Positions 7,164 to 15,975 of a stretch of 64,000 nucleotides of DNA are shown in pieces. Origin of the DNA: Verrucomicrobiota bacterium. GTDB lineage: Bacteria > Verrucomicrobiota > Verrucomicrobiia > Opitutales > Opitutaceae. The position numbers and the translations under genes are program-made. The number at the start of each line of letters is the position of its first letter. The first letter of the stretch is position 1. Where the stretch lies: assembly GCA_947471035.1 (NCBI GenBank), contig CANIWJ010000001.1, positions 1 to 64,000 on the forward strand, given 5' to 3'. The notes under the pieces were generated by a model, which was not told the origin of the DNA, searched no databases, and was given only the letters and a program-made list of their open reading frames with translations.

Positions 7164-8381
7164 TTAAGCCCCTTCGGCGGGCGGCACCCCAAACGGATGC
7201 GCGGTATTGGGCGGTCCCACTGGTTGGCGGCGGGCGATCCAGTTCACGATCTGCGCCGGGCGTCCCGGCGGGCGGGCCAGCGCGAGCCGCTGGCGGAGCG
7301 CATCGGCCAGGCCGGGCTCACGTTTGATGCGCAGCGCGGCGGCGGCGACCTCCGCCGGATTGCGGGCGGTCAGAGCGCAGGCGTGCTGCTTGCAATACTG
7401 CACGGTGATCAACTCCTGCGGCATGATGCCGCCGATGCCGTTGTGAATGAGCGGCACCCCGAGCTGGATGGCCTCGCTGGTCGCCCCCGTGCCGGGCCGC
7501 GCCAGCACGGCGGAGGCAAAGTATTTGAGCGTGGCCATGCGCGCCGGATCCGCCGGGCCGAGCGCGCGGATGCGCAGCCGGGGCGCGACCGACGCCAGCC
7601 GCTCCAAGCTGGCGGCGGTATCCGCCCGCCGGGCACACAGGGCGATGACCTGCATTTCCCCATCGGAACGCGCCAACTGCTCGACGATGGCCGCGTGGTT
7701 GTTGGCCCCGGCCTGCCCGGTGCTGAGCAACAGGGTGAAGCGGTCGCGACGCAGATCGAGCTCGCGCGCCAGGGCGTCGGCGGCGGGTTCCAGCTCGGCG
7801 GGGCTTTGATAAAAGGGCGAACGCAGCAAAAACCCGCCGTGCACGATGCGTTCGGGCGGGGTGCCGACGGCGCGCGCAGCCGCGCAAACCTCCTCGGTGG
7901 CGCCGATGAAGCCGTCGGCCCGGGGATTGGTCCAGTGGCGGGAAAAGCCGTAGCCGGCGAACAATTCGCCGCAGTAGGTCACGCAAGTCGGGGAGATCAG
8001 CCCGTCCTCGGCCGCGACCTGGCGGGCGAGGTCAAAAAAGCCGTGGTTGGTGTGGGCGTGCACGCTCACGATCCGATCCGGACGGTACTCGCGCAACAGG
8101 GTACGAAAACGCTGCCGCCCGAGGATGCGCCCGGCGTTGCGATGCATGCCCGCGATTTCGAGGTAGTTGAAATAAACGTGGTGCAGCCAGGGCGCCCGAC
8201 GCTGGATAAAATTATAGAGCCCGACTCCGAAGCGGTAAACCCGATGGGTATCCTCCAGCACCTGTTGGGTATGAAACTGCACCGCCTTTTCACCCAAGGT
8301 CGCGCGGGCCCAGTGGGTGAGGGAATCGGCCCGCATGTTGTGGCCGGTGCCGGTCGAGGAAGTGAGCAGGAGCCAACGCAT
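7164..8381 (-). CDS. MGDG-synthase-like glycosyltransferase (GT28 type)
   Basis: The 405-residue protein resembles monogalactosyl- or glucosyl-diacylglycerol synthases, which move a sugar from UDP-sugar onto diacylglycerol at the membrane. The N-terminus SSTGTGHNMRADSL corresponds to the glycine-rich acceptor motif of that family (GGGHxxAAxAL). It is followed by an N-terminal region of about 170 residues and a C-terminal nucleotide-sugar fold ending in the conserved donor loop ARPGTGATSEAIQLGVPLI near residue 295. No membrane helices are seen, as usual for these peripheral enzymes. It is followed after a short gap by a co-oriented unknown gene. The sugar and the lipid acceptor are not determined by the sequence. 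Confidence 0.75.
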   Translation of the reverse strand: MRWLLLTSSTGTGHNMRADSLTHWARATLGEKAVQFHTQQVLEDTHRVYRFGVGLYNFIQRRAPWLHHVYFNYLEIAGMHRNAGRILGRQRFRTLLREYRPDRIVSVHAHTNHGFFDLARQVAAEDGLISPTCVTYCGELFAGYGFSRHWTNPRADGFIGATEEVCAAARAVGTPPERIVHGGFLLRSPFYQSPAELEPAADALARELDLRRDRFTLLLSTGQAGANNHAAIVEQLARSDGEMQVIALCARRADTAASLERLASVAPRLRIRALGPADPARMATLKYFASAVLARPGTGATSEAIQLGVPLIHNGIGGIMPQELITVQYCKQHACALTARNPAEVAAAALRIKREPGLADALRQRLALARPPGRPAQIVNWIARRQPVGPPNTAHPFGVPPAEGA

Positions 8382-8385
8382 GTAG

Positions 8386-8494
8386 AAAAAGCTAGCAGAG
8401 CTAGTAAGCTGGTAGGGCTAGTAGGGGGAAGGAGGAGGACTAAATGGTTCGAGCCTTACCAGCTTACTAGCTCTACTAGCTTACTAGCTTTTTT
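8386..8494. repeat. AGCT-phased repeat, two inverted arms
   Basis: Left arm (8386-8424) and right arm (8454-8494) are arrays of AGCTAGTA-type units in opposite orientation around a 29-bp centre, giving a stem of about 30 bp. The right arm runs into the end of the downstream-labelled gene and supplies its TAG stop at 8484-8486. As a hairpin ending in a T-run on the plus strand and an A-run on the minus strand, it may also affect transcript ends between the two minus-strand genes. Confidence 0.7.
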
Positions 8495-10049
8495 CCCCCT
8501 CAAGCGCAGCTTGGATAGCGCGGCAGGCGGTGCGGAGGACTTGCAGGCGGGCGTAGCGTTTGTCGTTGGCGGGGATGAGATGCCAAGGGGCGGAGGCCGT
8601 GTCGGTCAGGGCAAGCATGTCACCAACCGCGATTTCGTAGCCGTCCCATTTGCGCCGGTTGCGCCAATCCTCGGCGTTGATCTTGTGGTTTTTGAACGCG
8701 GTGGTCTCCCGTGCCCGAAAGCGGGCGAGCTGCTCATCTCGGCTGATGTGCAGCCAGAATTTGATTACAATCTGGCCGCGCTCGGTAAGCTGGCGCTCGA
8801 AGTCATTTATCTCGGTAAACGCGCGCTGGTATTCATCGGGTCGGCAAAAGCCTTCCAAGCGCTCGACCAGCACGCGGCCGTACCAACTGCGGTCGTAGAT
8901 CGCGATCTGGCCGTCGCGCGGCACGTGCCGCCAAAAACGCCAGAGGTAGTGATGCGACTTTTCCTCTTCAGTCGGCTTGGCGATGGAGTAAACCCGGTAA
9001 TCGCGCACGTCGATGGCACTGGTGAGGCGGCGAATGGCTCCGCCTTTGCCGGCGGCGTCCGAGCCCTCGAAAACGAAGGTGATGGCGCGCCCGGCGGCCT
9101 TGGCGGCGGTCACGGCGGTGTTGAGCCGACTTAACCACTTGTCGCGCTTTTCCTCGTATTCCTCGGGCGTGATCAACTGATCGAGCGGCAAACCCTGCAA
9201 GCGGCGCGCGCCATAGGCCCGAAGAGGCTTGGGTTTAGGATCGGGCACGGCCTTGGGACGGGTGCGGGCGAGGCGGGCGAGCAAGGCCTGGTGGGCGGTG
9301 AGGCGGTTAACCAGCAACTCGCCCACGGCGAGATTGCGGGCCCGTTCATCCTCGGAATCCACCACCGTCCAAGGTGCGGCGGGAGACTGGGTGGCTTGCA
9401 GAATATGCACTGCGGTACGCTCCAAACGGTCGTAGATGCGATGGTGGCGCCAGTCGTCGGCCGTCACGCGCCAGGCGGTGTTGGCATCGGACTCGTATTT
9501 TTTAAACCGTGCGCGCTGAGCGTCTTTGGAGAGGTTGAGCCAGACCTTGATGATAAGCGTATCGTTATCGACCATGGCCTTCTCGAAGGAGCGGATGCGG
9601 GCGAGGTCGTGGTCGAGGGAGGCGAGCTCCTTCTTGCTGCGGGCCTCTTCGGCGAGGGTCTCGGTGTACCACGAGCCGGCGTAGATGCCGATCTTGCCCA
9701 GGGGCGGGAGGCTGCGCCAGAAGCGCCAAAGGAAGGGGCGGGTGCGCTCCTCGTCAGTCGGTTGATCGAAGGAAAACGTCTCAACACCACGCGGATCGAG
9801 CCAGCTACCGAGGGTGTTCAAAACTTCTCCGCGTCCGGCACCGGCCACGCCGGCCACGATGAAGAGCACTTGGAACGGTTGCGCCTTGAGCTCGACTTGG
9901 AGCTGAACCAGACGCTCGCGCAGCTGGGCAGTGCGCGTCTCGTAGGTTTTTTTCGGCAGGCGGGTGGGCGTAGACGCTTTTTTACCCGAAGCGGCGGCGG
10001 TGCGAGGTTTTACCAAGGAGGAAGGGTTCGGCTTTTTCGCAGTGGGCAT
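8484..10049 (-). CDS. pap: Polyphosphate:AMP phosphotransferase, two-domain PPK2
   Basis: The 521-residue protein contains two tandem PPK2 domains, the layout of class II PPK2 (PAP), which phosphorylates AMP to ADP with polyphosphate. The C-terminal domain has an intact Walker A motif (GSDAAGKGGAIRR, about residues 329-341) and the lid motif IYDRSWYGRVLVER. The N-terminal domain has degenerate counterparts (AGVAGAGRGEV and IYAGSWYTET), as is usual in PAP, where only the second domain is catalytic. A basic, Ala/Pro/Lys-rich tail precedes the first domain. The ATG at 10049 is chosen because the in-frame sequence further upstream runs through a repeat (10128-10308). Role: adenylate balance and polyphosphate use under stress. 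Confidence 0.9.
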   Translation of the reverse strand: MPTAKKPNPSSLVKPRTAAASGKKASTPTRLPKKTYETRTAQLRERLVQLQVELKAQPFQVLFIVAGVAGAGRGEVLNTLGSWLDPRGVETFSFDQPTDEERTRPFLWRFWRSLPPLGKIGIYAGSWYTETLAEEARSKKELASLDHDLARIRSFEKAMVDNDTLIIKVWLNLSKDAQRARFKKYESDANTAWRVTADDWRHHRIYDRLERTAVHILQATQSPAAPWTVVDSEDERARNLAVGELLVNRLTAHQALLARLARTRPKAVPDPKPKPLRAYGARRLQGLPLDQLITPEEYEEKRDKWLSRLNTAVTAAKAAGRAITFVFEGSDAAGKGGAIRRLTSAIDVRDYRVYSIAKPTEEEKSHHYLWRFWRHVPRDGQIAIYDRSWYGRVLVERLEGFCRPDEYQRAFTEINDFERQLTERGQIVIKFWLHISRDEQLARFRARETTAFKNHKINAEDWRNRRKWDGYEIAVGDMLALTDTASAPWHLIPANDKRYARLQVLRTACRAIQAALEGEKS

Positions 10050-10127
10050 GGTGGCGCGGTTGGGAGGCGTCCAGCGAAACGAGGTTTGCAGGCGGGCGAA
10101 AGGCTGAAATTCCCGCAGGGCAAATCC

Positions 10128-10308
10128 CTTGTAGGGCGAGGTCACCGCACCCCGCCGTGGCGAGACCGGGTTTGGTGTAGAATCGGTCGCTGACCGGTTC
10201 CGCTGGTGCCGGTTTTGAAACAAACCGCACCGGTCGGCGACCGATGCTACAGGGTGATGCGAGACCGGGTTTGCGAGCGGCGGGGTGCGGAGACCCCCGC
10301 CCTACAAG
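10128..10308. repeat. Composite inverted-repeat element upstream of pap
   Basis: Outer arms (10128-10157 and 10278-10308) pair over TTGTAGGGCG and CACCCCGCCG blocks. Between them GCGAGACCGGGTTTG occurs twice as a direct repeat (near 10160 and 10260). The centre (10176-10251) is a CGGTCG-type palindrome with arms that begin TGTAG, related to the copy at 1441-1512. The arrangement suggests one palindromic repeat inserted into another. Confidence 0.6.
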
Positions 10309-10340
10309 CAAACCCAAGATTCGGCAATCAAGCACTAGTC

Positions 10341-13300
10341 TCAGTTCTTGGCGGGCTCGGGCGCGGCACCCAAAACCGGAGCGGCCGCAGTGACGGGAAG
10401 GCGGCGGGCAACGATGATGTAAATCGCCGGAATGACGAAAAGCGTCAGCACCGTGCCCGCGAGCAGGCCGCCAATGACACCCAGGCCCATCGACACACGA
10501 CTTTCGGCACCCGCGCCCAAGGCCAAGGCGATGGGCAGCGTGCCCAAAACCGTGCAGAGCGAGGTCATCAAAATCGGACGGAATCGCGCCGCCGCCGCTT
10601 CCTTGATAGCCTCGAAGGCGCTCAAGCCGGCGTTCTGGCGCTGGGTGGCAAACTCGACCAGAAGAATACCGTTTTTCGTCACCAAACCGATCAACATGAT
10701 CAGGCCGATCTGAGAGTAAATGTTGAGCGTCTGCTTGAAGGCCCAGAGGGTCAGGAGCGCGCCCGCCAAGGCCAGCGGCACCGTGAGCATGATGGTGAAG
10801 GGATCTTTGAAGCTCTCGAACTGAGCAGCGAGAATCAGGTAAACGAACAACAGCGCCAACGCGAAGACGTAGAGGAGGCTGGAGGAGCTGTCTTCGAAGT
10901 CGCGGGCCGCACCGGTCAAGCTGGTGGTGTAGCGGTCGTCGAGCGTCTCCTTGGCGATGGCGCGCATGGCATCCACGCCCTGACCGAGGGTGAAGCCGGG
11001 ATTGAGTGTACCGGAGATAGTGGCGGCCACGTAGCGGTTGTAGCGGAAAAGCTGAGGTGGGCCGCTGGTCTCGTTAACCGTGATCAAGTTATCCAGCGGC
11101 ACCATTTCGCCGCTGGTGGTGCGGACATTGATCGCGCCGAGGTCACTGGTCTTGGAGCGGTCTTCACGCAGCAGCTGGCCGATCACATCGTATTGTTTGC
11201 CCTCGCGGATAAAGTAGCCGAAGCGCTGGCCGCTGAGCGCGGCTTGTAGGGTTGAGGAGATGTCGCCGGCGGTGACTCCGAGGGTTTGCGCCTTGTCGCG
11301 CTGGATGGAGACGCGAAGCTCGGGGCGGTTAAACTTGAGGTCGGAATCCACGAAACTGAAAGCCGGGTTCTTGCGCGCCTTTTCAATGAAGGGATCCACC
11401 ACCTTTTGCAGGTCGCTGAGCTCGGCGGCCTGGATAACGAGCTGGGCAGACAACCCGCCACCACGGCGCTCGCCGATGGAGGGGTCTTGAGAAACCACCG
11501 TGCGGAGGCCGCTGATGGAACGTACCGCACCCTGAAGCCGGGCGGCCAACTCTTGTTGAGAGAGCCGCTTATCCTTGTCCTTTAGAAACATGCGGATGCT
11601 GCCGGTGTTGACGGTGCCACCGCCAAAACCCACCGGAGTCTGAGCAATGGAGATGCTCACGGCATCCCCAACGGTGGAGTTCACCACTTTGATCATGTCG
11701 TCCATGTTGGCGACCATGTAGTCGTAGGAAGCGCCTTCGGGACCGGTGGCGCGCACGGTCAAACGACCGCGGTCTTCCAACGGGCTGAGTTCGCGCTGGA
11801 GTTTGCCCGGCACGTAAGCGCAGGTGGCAATAGCGGCGACCAGCAGGATGGGCGCGAGCCACGGCATCTTAAGAAAGCCAGCGAGGGATTTTTCGTAAAA
11901 CCGGCTGAGGCCGACAAAGAAGGGTTCGGTCACGCGGTAGAACCAGTTGTGGTGGGTGTGAGCCCGCAACAACTTCACGCTCAACATCGGCGTCAGGGTC
12001 AACGCCACGAACGCGGAAATAAGCACGGAACCGGCGATCACGACGCCGAATTCGCGGAAGAGGCGTCCGGTGACACCACCCAGGAACATCACCGGCAGAA
12101 ACACCGCCGCGAGCGCCACCGTGGTGGAAACAATGGCGACAAAAATTTCCTTGGTGCCTTCGATACCGGCTTCGACCGGGGCGACGCCTTTTTCGATTTT
12201 GGCGTAGATGTTTTCCAAGACCACAATGGCGTCGTCCACCACCAGGCCGATGGCGAGCACCAGGCCGAGAAGGGTCAGCACGTTGATCGAGAACCCGGCC
12301 AAGTCCATGATCAGGAAGGTGCCGATGATGGAGACCGGAATGGCGATGACCGGGATGAGTGTGCTGCGCCAGTCGCGCAGAAACAAAAAGATAACCACCA
12401 AAACCAACACGAAGGCGATGCCCATGGTCTCCGTAACCTCGAGGATGGCCTTGCGCACGAAATCCGTGTTGTCGAAAGCGGCTTCGAGCTCGACGTCGGC
12501 TGGGCGCTCCTTGCGCAGGCGTTCGATGCGCTTGGCCACCTGGTCGGCGATCTCGATCTGATTGGCGCCAGGCTGGGGAGTGACGTAAAGCGAGATCAGC
12601 GGATCGTCTTTAACCTTAACGGTATTGCGCAGGTTTTGCGGCCCGAGCTCGGCGTAGCCGACGTCGGAGAAACGCACGACCTGGTCGCCGTTACGTTTGA
12701 TCACGACGTTGTTAAACTGCTCCGGCGTGGCGAGGCGGCTCAGGGTGCGCACGCTCAACTCGACTTGGCCGCCTTCGATGCGACCGGAGGGCAACTCCAG
12801 ATTTTCGCGTTGCAGAGCCTGGCGAACATCGAGCGGGGTGAGGTTGTAGGCGGCGAGACGGGCGGGCTCCATCCAGAGGCGCATGGAGTAGCGCTTGTCG
12901 CCGATCATGTTGATATTACTAACGCCGGGGATGGTCTGGAGCTGCTCCAAAATGGTGTCGGCGTAGGCGGTCAGCGACATCATGTCGCGAGTCTTGCTGG
13001 AGATAAACACGCCGAAGATCGGTTGGGCGTCGGCGTCGGCCTTGTTCACCACCGGCGGGTTGGCATCAACGGGAAGATTGCGCACGGCGGCACCGAGCTT
13101 GTCGCGGATGTCGTTGGCAGCGGTTTCGAGGTCGGTGGAAATGTCGAAATCGACCGTGATCGTGCTGGAGCCCTCGCGGCTGCTGGAGGTGATGGCACGG
13201 ATACCAGCCACGGCATTAACCGCCGCCTCGATGGGCTCGGTGATTTGCGACTCGATAACGTCGGCGCTCGCACCCGGATAAGAGGCGCTGATGGACACGA

Positions 13301-13430
13301 CGGGCGAGTCCACTTTGGGGAACTCACGCACGCCGAGGCGTGAGATCGAGAGCGTGCCGAGGATGACGATGGCCAGCGACGAGACGATCGTCAGAACCGG
13401 CCGCTGAATACTGAGGGAAGCGATAGACAC
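10341..13430 (-). CDS. RND-family efflux transporter, inner-membrane pump
   Basis: At 1029 residues this is a full-length HAE1-type RND pump, the proton-driven inner-membrane part of a tripartite efflux system. The first membrane helix follows RPVLTIVSSLAIVILG, the first porter loop starts at REFPKVDSPVVSISASYPGA, the paired aspartates of helix 4 are in IGLVVDDAIVVLE, and the helix-10 lysine is in LVTKNGILLVEFA. It starts at GTG, 24 bp after the adaptor gene, so both are one operon. No outer-membrane factor gene follows; a TolC-like protein would have to be supplied from elsewhere. Drugs, dyes or lipids are possible substrates. Confidence 0.93.
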   Translation of the reverse strand: MSIASLSIQRPVLTIVSSLAIVILGTLSISRLGVREFPKVDSPVVSISASYPGASADVIESQITEPIEAAVNAVAGIRAITSSSREGSSTITVDFDISTDLETAANDIRDKLGAAVRNLPVDANPPVVNKADADAQPIFGVFISSKTRDMMSLTAYADTILEQLQTIPGVSNINMIGDKRYSMRLWMEPARLAAYNLTPLDVRQALQRENLELPSGRIEGGQVELSVRTLSRLATPEQFNNVVIKRNGDQVVRFSDVGYAELGPQNLRNTVKVKDDPLISLYVTPQPGANQIEIADQVAKRIERLRKERPADVELEAAFDNTDFVRKAILEVTETMGIAFVLVLVVIFLFLRDWRSTLIPVIAIPVSIIGTFLIMDLAGFSINVLTLLGLVLAIGLVVDDAIVVLENIYAKIEKGVAPVEAGIEGTKEIFVAIVSTTVALAAVFLPVMFLGGVTGRLFREFGVVIAGSVLISAFVALTLTPMLSVKLLRAHTHHNWFYRVTEPFFVGLSRFYEKSLAGFLKMPWLAPILLVAAIATCAYVPGKLQRELSPLEDRGRLTVRATGPEGASYDYMVANMDDMIKVVNSTVGDAVSISIAQTPVGFGGGTVNTGSIRMFLKDKDKRLSQQELAARLQGAVRSISGLRTVVSQDPSIGERRGGGLSAQLVIQAAELSDLQKVVDPFIEKARKNPAFSFVDSDLKFNRPELRVSIQRDKAQTLGVTAGDISSTLQAALSGQRFGYFIREGKQYDVIGQLLREDRSKTSDLGAINVRTTSGEMVPLDNLITVNETSGPPQLFRYNRYVAATISGTLNPGFTLGQGVDAMRAIAKETLDDRYTTSLTGAARDFEDSSSSLLYVFALALLFVYLILAAQFESFKDPFTIMLTVPLALAGALLTLWAFKQTLNIYSQIGLIMLIGLVTKNGILLVEFATQRQNAGLSAFEAIKEAAAARFRPILMTSLCTVLGTLPIALALGAGAESRVSMGLGVIGGLLAGTVLTLFVIPAIYIIVARRLPVTAAAPVLGAAPEPAKN

Positions 13431-13454
13431 GGCGAAAAAGGGGGACGGAGAAAC

Positions 13455-14657
13455 TTACTTGGCGAGATCGACTTTGACCGCGAGACCGGGGCGAAGCTGC
13501 TGCACGCCAGTGGTGAGTACGACGTCGCCGGGATTGAGGCCCTTGATGATTTGCACCTGAGTCGAAGTGCGTGGCCCGGTGGTTACGCGGACGCGTTGGG
13601 CTTTACCCTCCTTGGCGATAAAGACAAAGCGTTCATCGAGGCCGGAAATCACCGAGATCGCGGGCACGAGTAGGGCGTTTTCAGCCTGGGAAACCGTAAA
13701 CTCGATATCGGCGAAAATACCCGGAATGAGCGCGAGGTCGGGATTGGTGCACTTGGCGCGGAGCAGAAGCGTGCGGGTGCCTACATCGATGCGTGGCTCC
13801 ACCGCGTAAACCTCGCCGGTGAAAACGCGAGGGCTGCCCGCAACCTTGAAGGATACCGGCGCACCCGCATGAATTCGCGTGGCATAACGCTCAGGTACGG
13901 AGAAATCCACTTTGAGGTTCGCAACCCGTTGCAAGGTAGCAATGCGCGTGGTCGGATTGACGTAGGCTCCAAGACTGACAAAGCGCAGACCAACAACGCC
14001 TTCAAAAGGCGCGCGGATTTCGGTTTTGCGAATATCGGCGAGAATCAACGCGCACTCGGCTTCCTGCACGGCCAGTTCGCTGCGGGAGGCGTCGTAGTCG
14101 AATTTACTCACGCCACCCTCATCAACCAGCTTGGCCAAGCGCTGCTCGCGGAAACGAGCAAGCTCGCGGCGCGCCTCGGCGCGACGCAAACTGGCAACCA
14201 GACTGGAATCATCGATTTTCACCAAAACATCCCCGGCCTTCACCGGAGTGCCTTCGCTGAAATTCAAAGCCACGATCTTTCCGTTCACTTCCGTCTGAAG
14301 TTCAACGCTTTCTTCGGCGCGGAGCGTGCCGTTGGCCGCAATCGTTTCGGCAAACAAGACCGGCTGCACCTTCACCCCGGTGACCGAGATCGGGGCACCA
14401 CCACCGCCTGCGCCGCCACCGCCGCCCCCACCCGGAGGACGTGCTCCGCCGCCCGCTCCGCCAGGGGCTCCGCCGGGAGCCTTGGCCCCGCCACCCGCAC
14501 CTGGGCCTGAAGGCGCGCCCGCCGTAGCCGCCGCAGCTGGTGCAGAATCAGGAGCTTTGGCCAACTCGGCTGGAGCCTTGGGCTTTAATAAAAAATAGGA
14601 GGAGCCAGCAGCCAGCACGATTAACGCGATGACTGCGATGCGAACGGGATGTTTCAT
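13455..14657 (-). CDS. RND efflux adaptor (membrane fusion protein)
   Basis: The 400-residue protein is the periplasmic adaptor of the RND pump encoded next. A single N-terminal membrane anchor (residues 7-25) is followed by an unusual linker of about 65 residues made largely of Gly, Pro and Ala (residues 28-92). After it come a barrel-sandwich half (VELQTEVNGKIVALNF), an alpha-hairpin around residues 155-210, the second lipoyl half (IRAPFEGVVGL), a beta-barrel and the membrane-proximal domain (GLNPGDVVLTTGVQQLRPGL). The low-complexity linker is longer than in MdtA-like adaptors. First gene of the operon. Confidence 0.9.
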   Translation of the reverse strand: MKHPVRIAVIALIVLAAGSSYFLLKPKAPAELAKAPDSAPAAAATAGAPSGPGAGGGAKAPGGAPGGAGGGARPPGGGGGGGAGGGGAPISVTGVKVQPVLFAETIAANGTLRAEESVELQTEVNGKIVALNFSEGTPVKAGDVLVKIDDSSLVASLRRAEARRELARFREQRLAKLVDEGGVSKFDYDASRSELAVQEAECALILADIRKTEIRAPFEGVVGLRFVSLGAYVNPTTRIATLQRVANLKVDFSVPERYATRIHAGAPVSFKVAGSPRVFTGEVYAVEPRIDVGTRTLLLRAKCTNPDLALIPGIFADIEFTVSQAENALLVPAISVISGLDERFVFIAKEGKAQRVRVTTGPRTSTQVQIIKGLNPGDVVLTTGVQQLRPGLAVKVDLAK

Positions 14658-14829
14658 TTTAACTGCAAGAAATTGATATTTAGTAACTTAAAAAAAGCCA
14701 AACCGGGCTTGAAGTCAAAGACGCTCAAAACCAGAAGGGGTTTCACCATCCAGCGAAAAAGCCGGAAGGGGAGGCAAACGTTCAGCACGGACCGTGCCTT
14801 ACTATGAAAAAATTTCCCGGTAACTAAGC

Positions 14830-15975
14830 CTACGTCTTTGGGACGGTCATACAGCTTTCTCCGCGCAGCCGGACAAACAAGGCTAGGTAATCACGCGCCC
14901 GCTCGACCGGCGCAAACGCGGTCCGGGCAAACTTCGCGGCAGCAGCACCAGCAGCGGTCCGAGCATACGAATCAACGAGATAGCGTGTCAGCGCGCCGGC
15001 GAACGCCCCCGTATCATCAGCCGGAACCAAGGTGCCCGACACGCCTTCATGGATGCACTCATCCACTCCGGTGGCCCGCGCGGCGACCACCGGCAAACCA
15101 TGGGCCTGCGCTTCGATCAGGAAATTCGACAACGACTCGGCCCGTGAAGCCAGAATCGCCAAATCTGCCGCCGCATAAAAAGGCCGCGGGTCAGCTTGAA
15201 ACCCGAAAAACCGAATCCGTTCCGCCAAACCCAGCCTCTCCGCCAAAGCGCTACATGCAGCCCGCTCCGGCCCCTCCCCCACAAACCAAAGTCGCCAATC
15301 CACTCCGATCGCCGACAACCGAGCCGCCGCCTCAATCAGGGCGCGTTGGTTTTTTTCCGCCCGAAACATACCCACACATAACAATACCACCGCTCCGCCC
15401 CCCACGCCCTCTGACCGGCGCAAACTCTCCGCTGCCACAGATCGTCTCGGCTCCACTCCATCCCCACCTGCCTCGCCGACCGGCGGAAACACCAACGCGT
15501 TGTGAATCACACTCACCCGCTCCGCCGCCAGTCCATAGCGTTCCACTAAAACCCGCGCCGACTCCGCACTATTAGCCACCACATGAGCCACTTTGGGCAA
15601 ACTCCGCCGGAACCCACGCGGCAGTGTCTTGCCCGTGCGCATCGTGCCCACCACCACCGCTTCAGGCAGCGCGGCAACCAAATGCGCCCCGTGGCTGTTG
15701 GCCATCCGGCCCATAAGTAGCACCACATCAGCCCGCTCGCGGCGCAAAGTCCGCACCAAGCCCGGTGCGAACCAATTCAAACCCAGATCAAAGGGTTGCA
15801 ACGCGATAGCCGACACTGGCGCGAGCGTCGGCGCGAGCACTCCACCCGGCCGAAAGGTCACCACGCCAACCTCATGGCCGGCAGCGCGAAACGCCTGCGC
15901 CAGCAAAACCGTCTGCCTTTCGGTTCCCCCGCTACGCAGCACGTCCTGCACGATTCGGATCCGCAACGCACTCAT
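14830..15975 (-). CDS. Glycosyltransferase family 4
   Basis: This 381-residue protein has two Rossmann-like domains of a GT-B retaining glycosyltransferase. The N-terminal domain opens with RIVQDVLRSGGTERQTVLL, the acceptor-side glycine loop of family 4, and the C-terminal donor domain carries the E-x7-E motif in RAESLSNFLIEAQA. The ATG at 15975 overlaps the TGA of the upstream gene (ATGA), indicating translational coupling with the preceding glycosyltransferase. It is cytoplasmic by prediction. With its partner it lies divergent from the ACP/ketosynthase genes, so it may decorate the same product. Donor and acceptor are unknown. Confidence 0.85.
   Translation of the reverse strand: MSALRIRIVQDVLRSGGTERQTVLLAQAFRAAGHEVGVVTFRPGGVLAPTLAPVSAIALQPFDLGLNWFAPGLVRTLRRERADVVLLMGRMANSHGAHLVAALPEAVVVGTMRTGKTLPRGFRRSLPKVAHVVANSAESARVLVERYGLAAERVSVIHNALVFPPVGEAGGDGVEPRRSVAAESLRRSEGVGGGAVVLLCVGMFRAEKNQRALIEAAARLSAIGVDWRLWFVGEGPERAACSALAERLGLAERIRFFGFQADPRPFYAAADLAILASRAESLSNFLIEAQAHGLPVVAARATGVDECIHEGVSGTLVPADDTGAFAGALTRYLVDSYARTAAGAAAAKFARTAFAPVERARDYLALFVRLRGESCMTVPKT

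Noticed and set aside
7041-9134. Open frame of 697 codons on the plus strand
   Set aside because: It runs antisense to the MGDG-synthase-like, unknown and pap genes, has low-complexity Gly/Arg/Ala composition and no family resemblance; typical of GC-rich antisense frames.
11949-13343. Open frame of 464 codons antisense to the RND pump gene
   Set aside because: His/Gly/Asp-rich shadow of a well-supported pump gene; no start context or family.
14600-14829. Possible RNA gene or regulator between the RND adaptor and the glycosyltransferase gene
   Set aside because: No stable conserved fold, terminator or promoter could be recognised in the gap.
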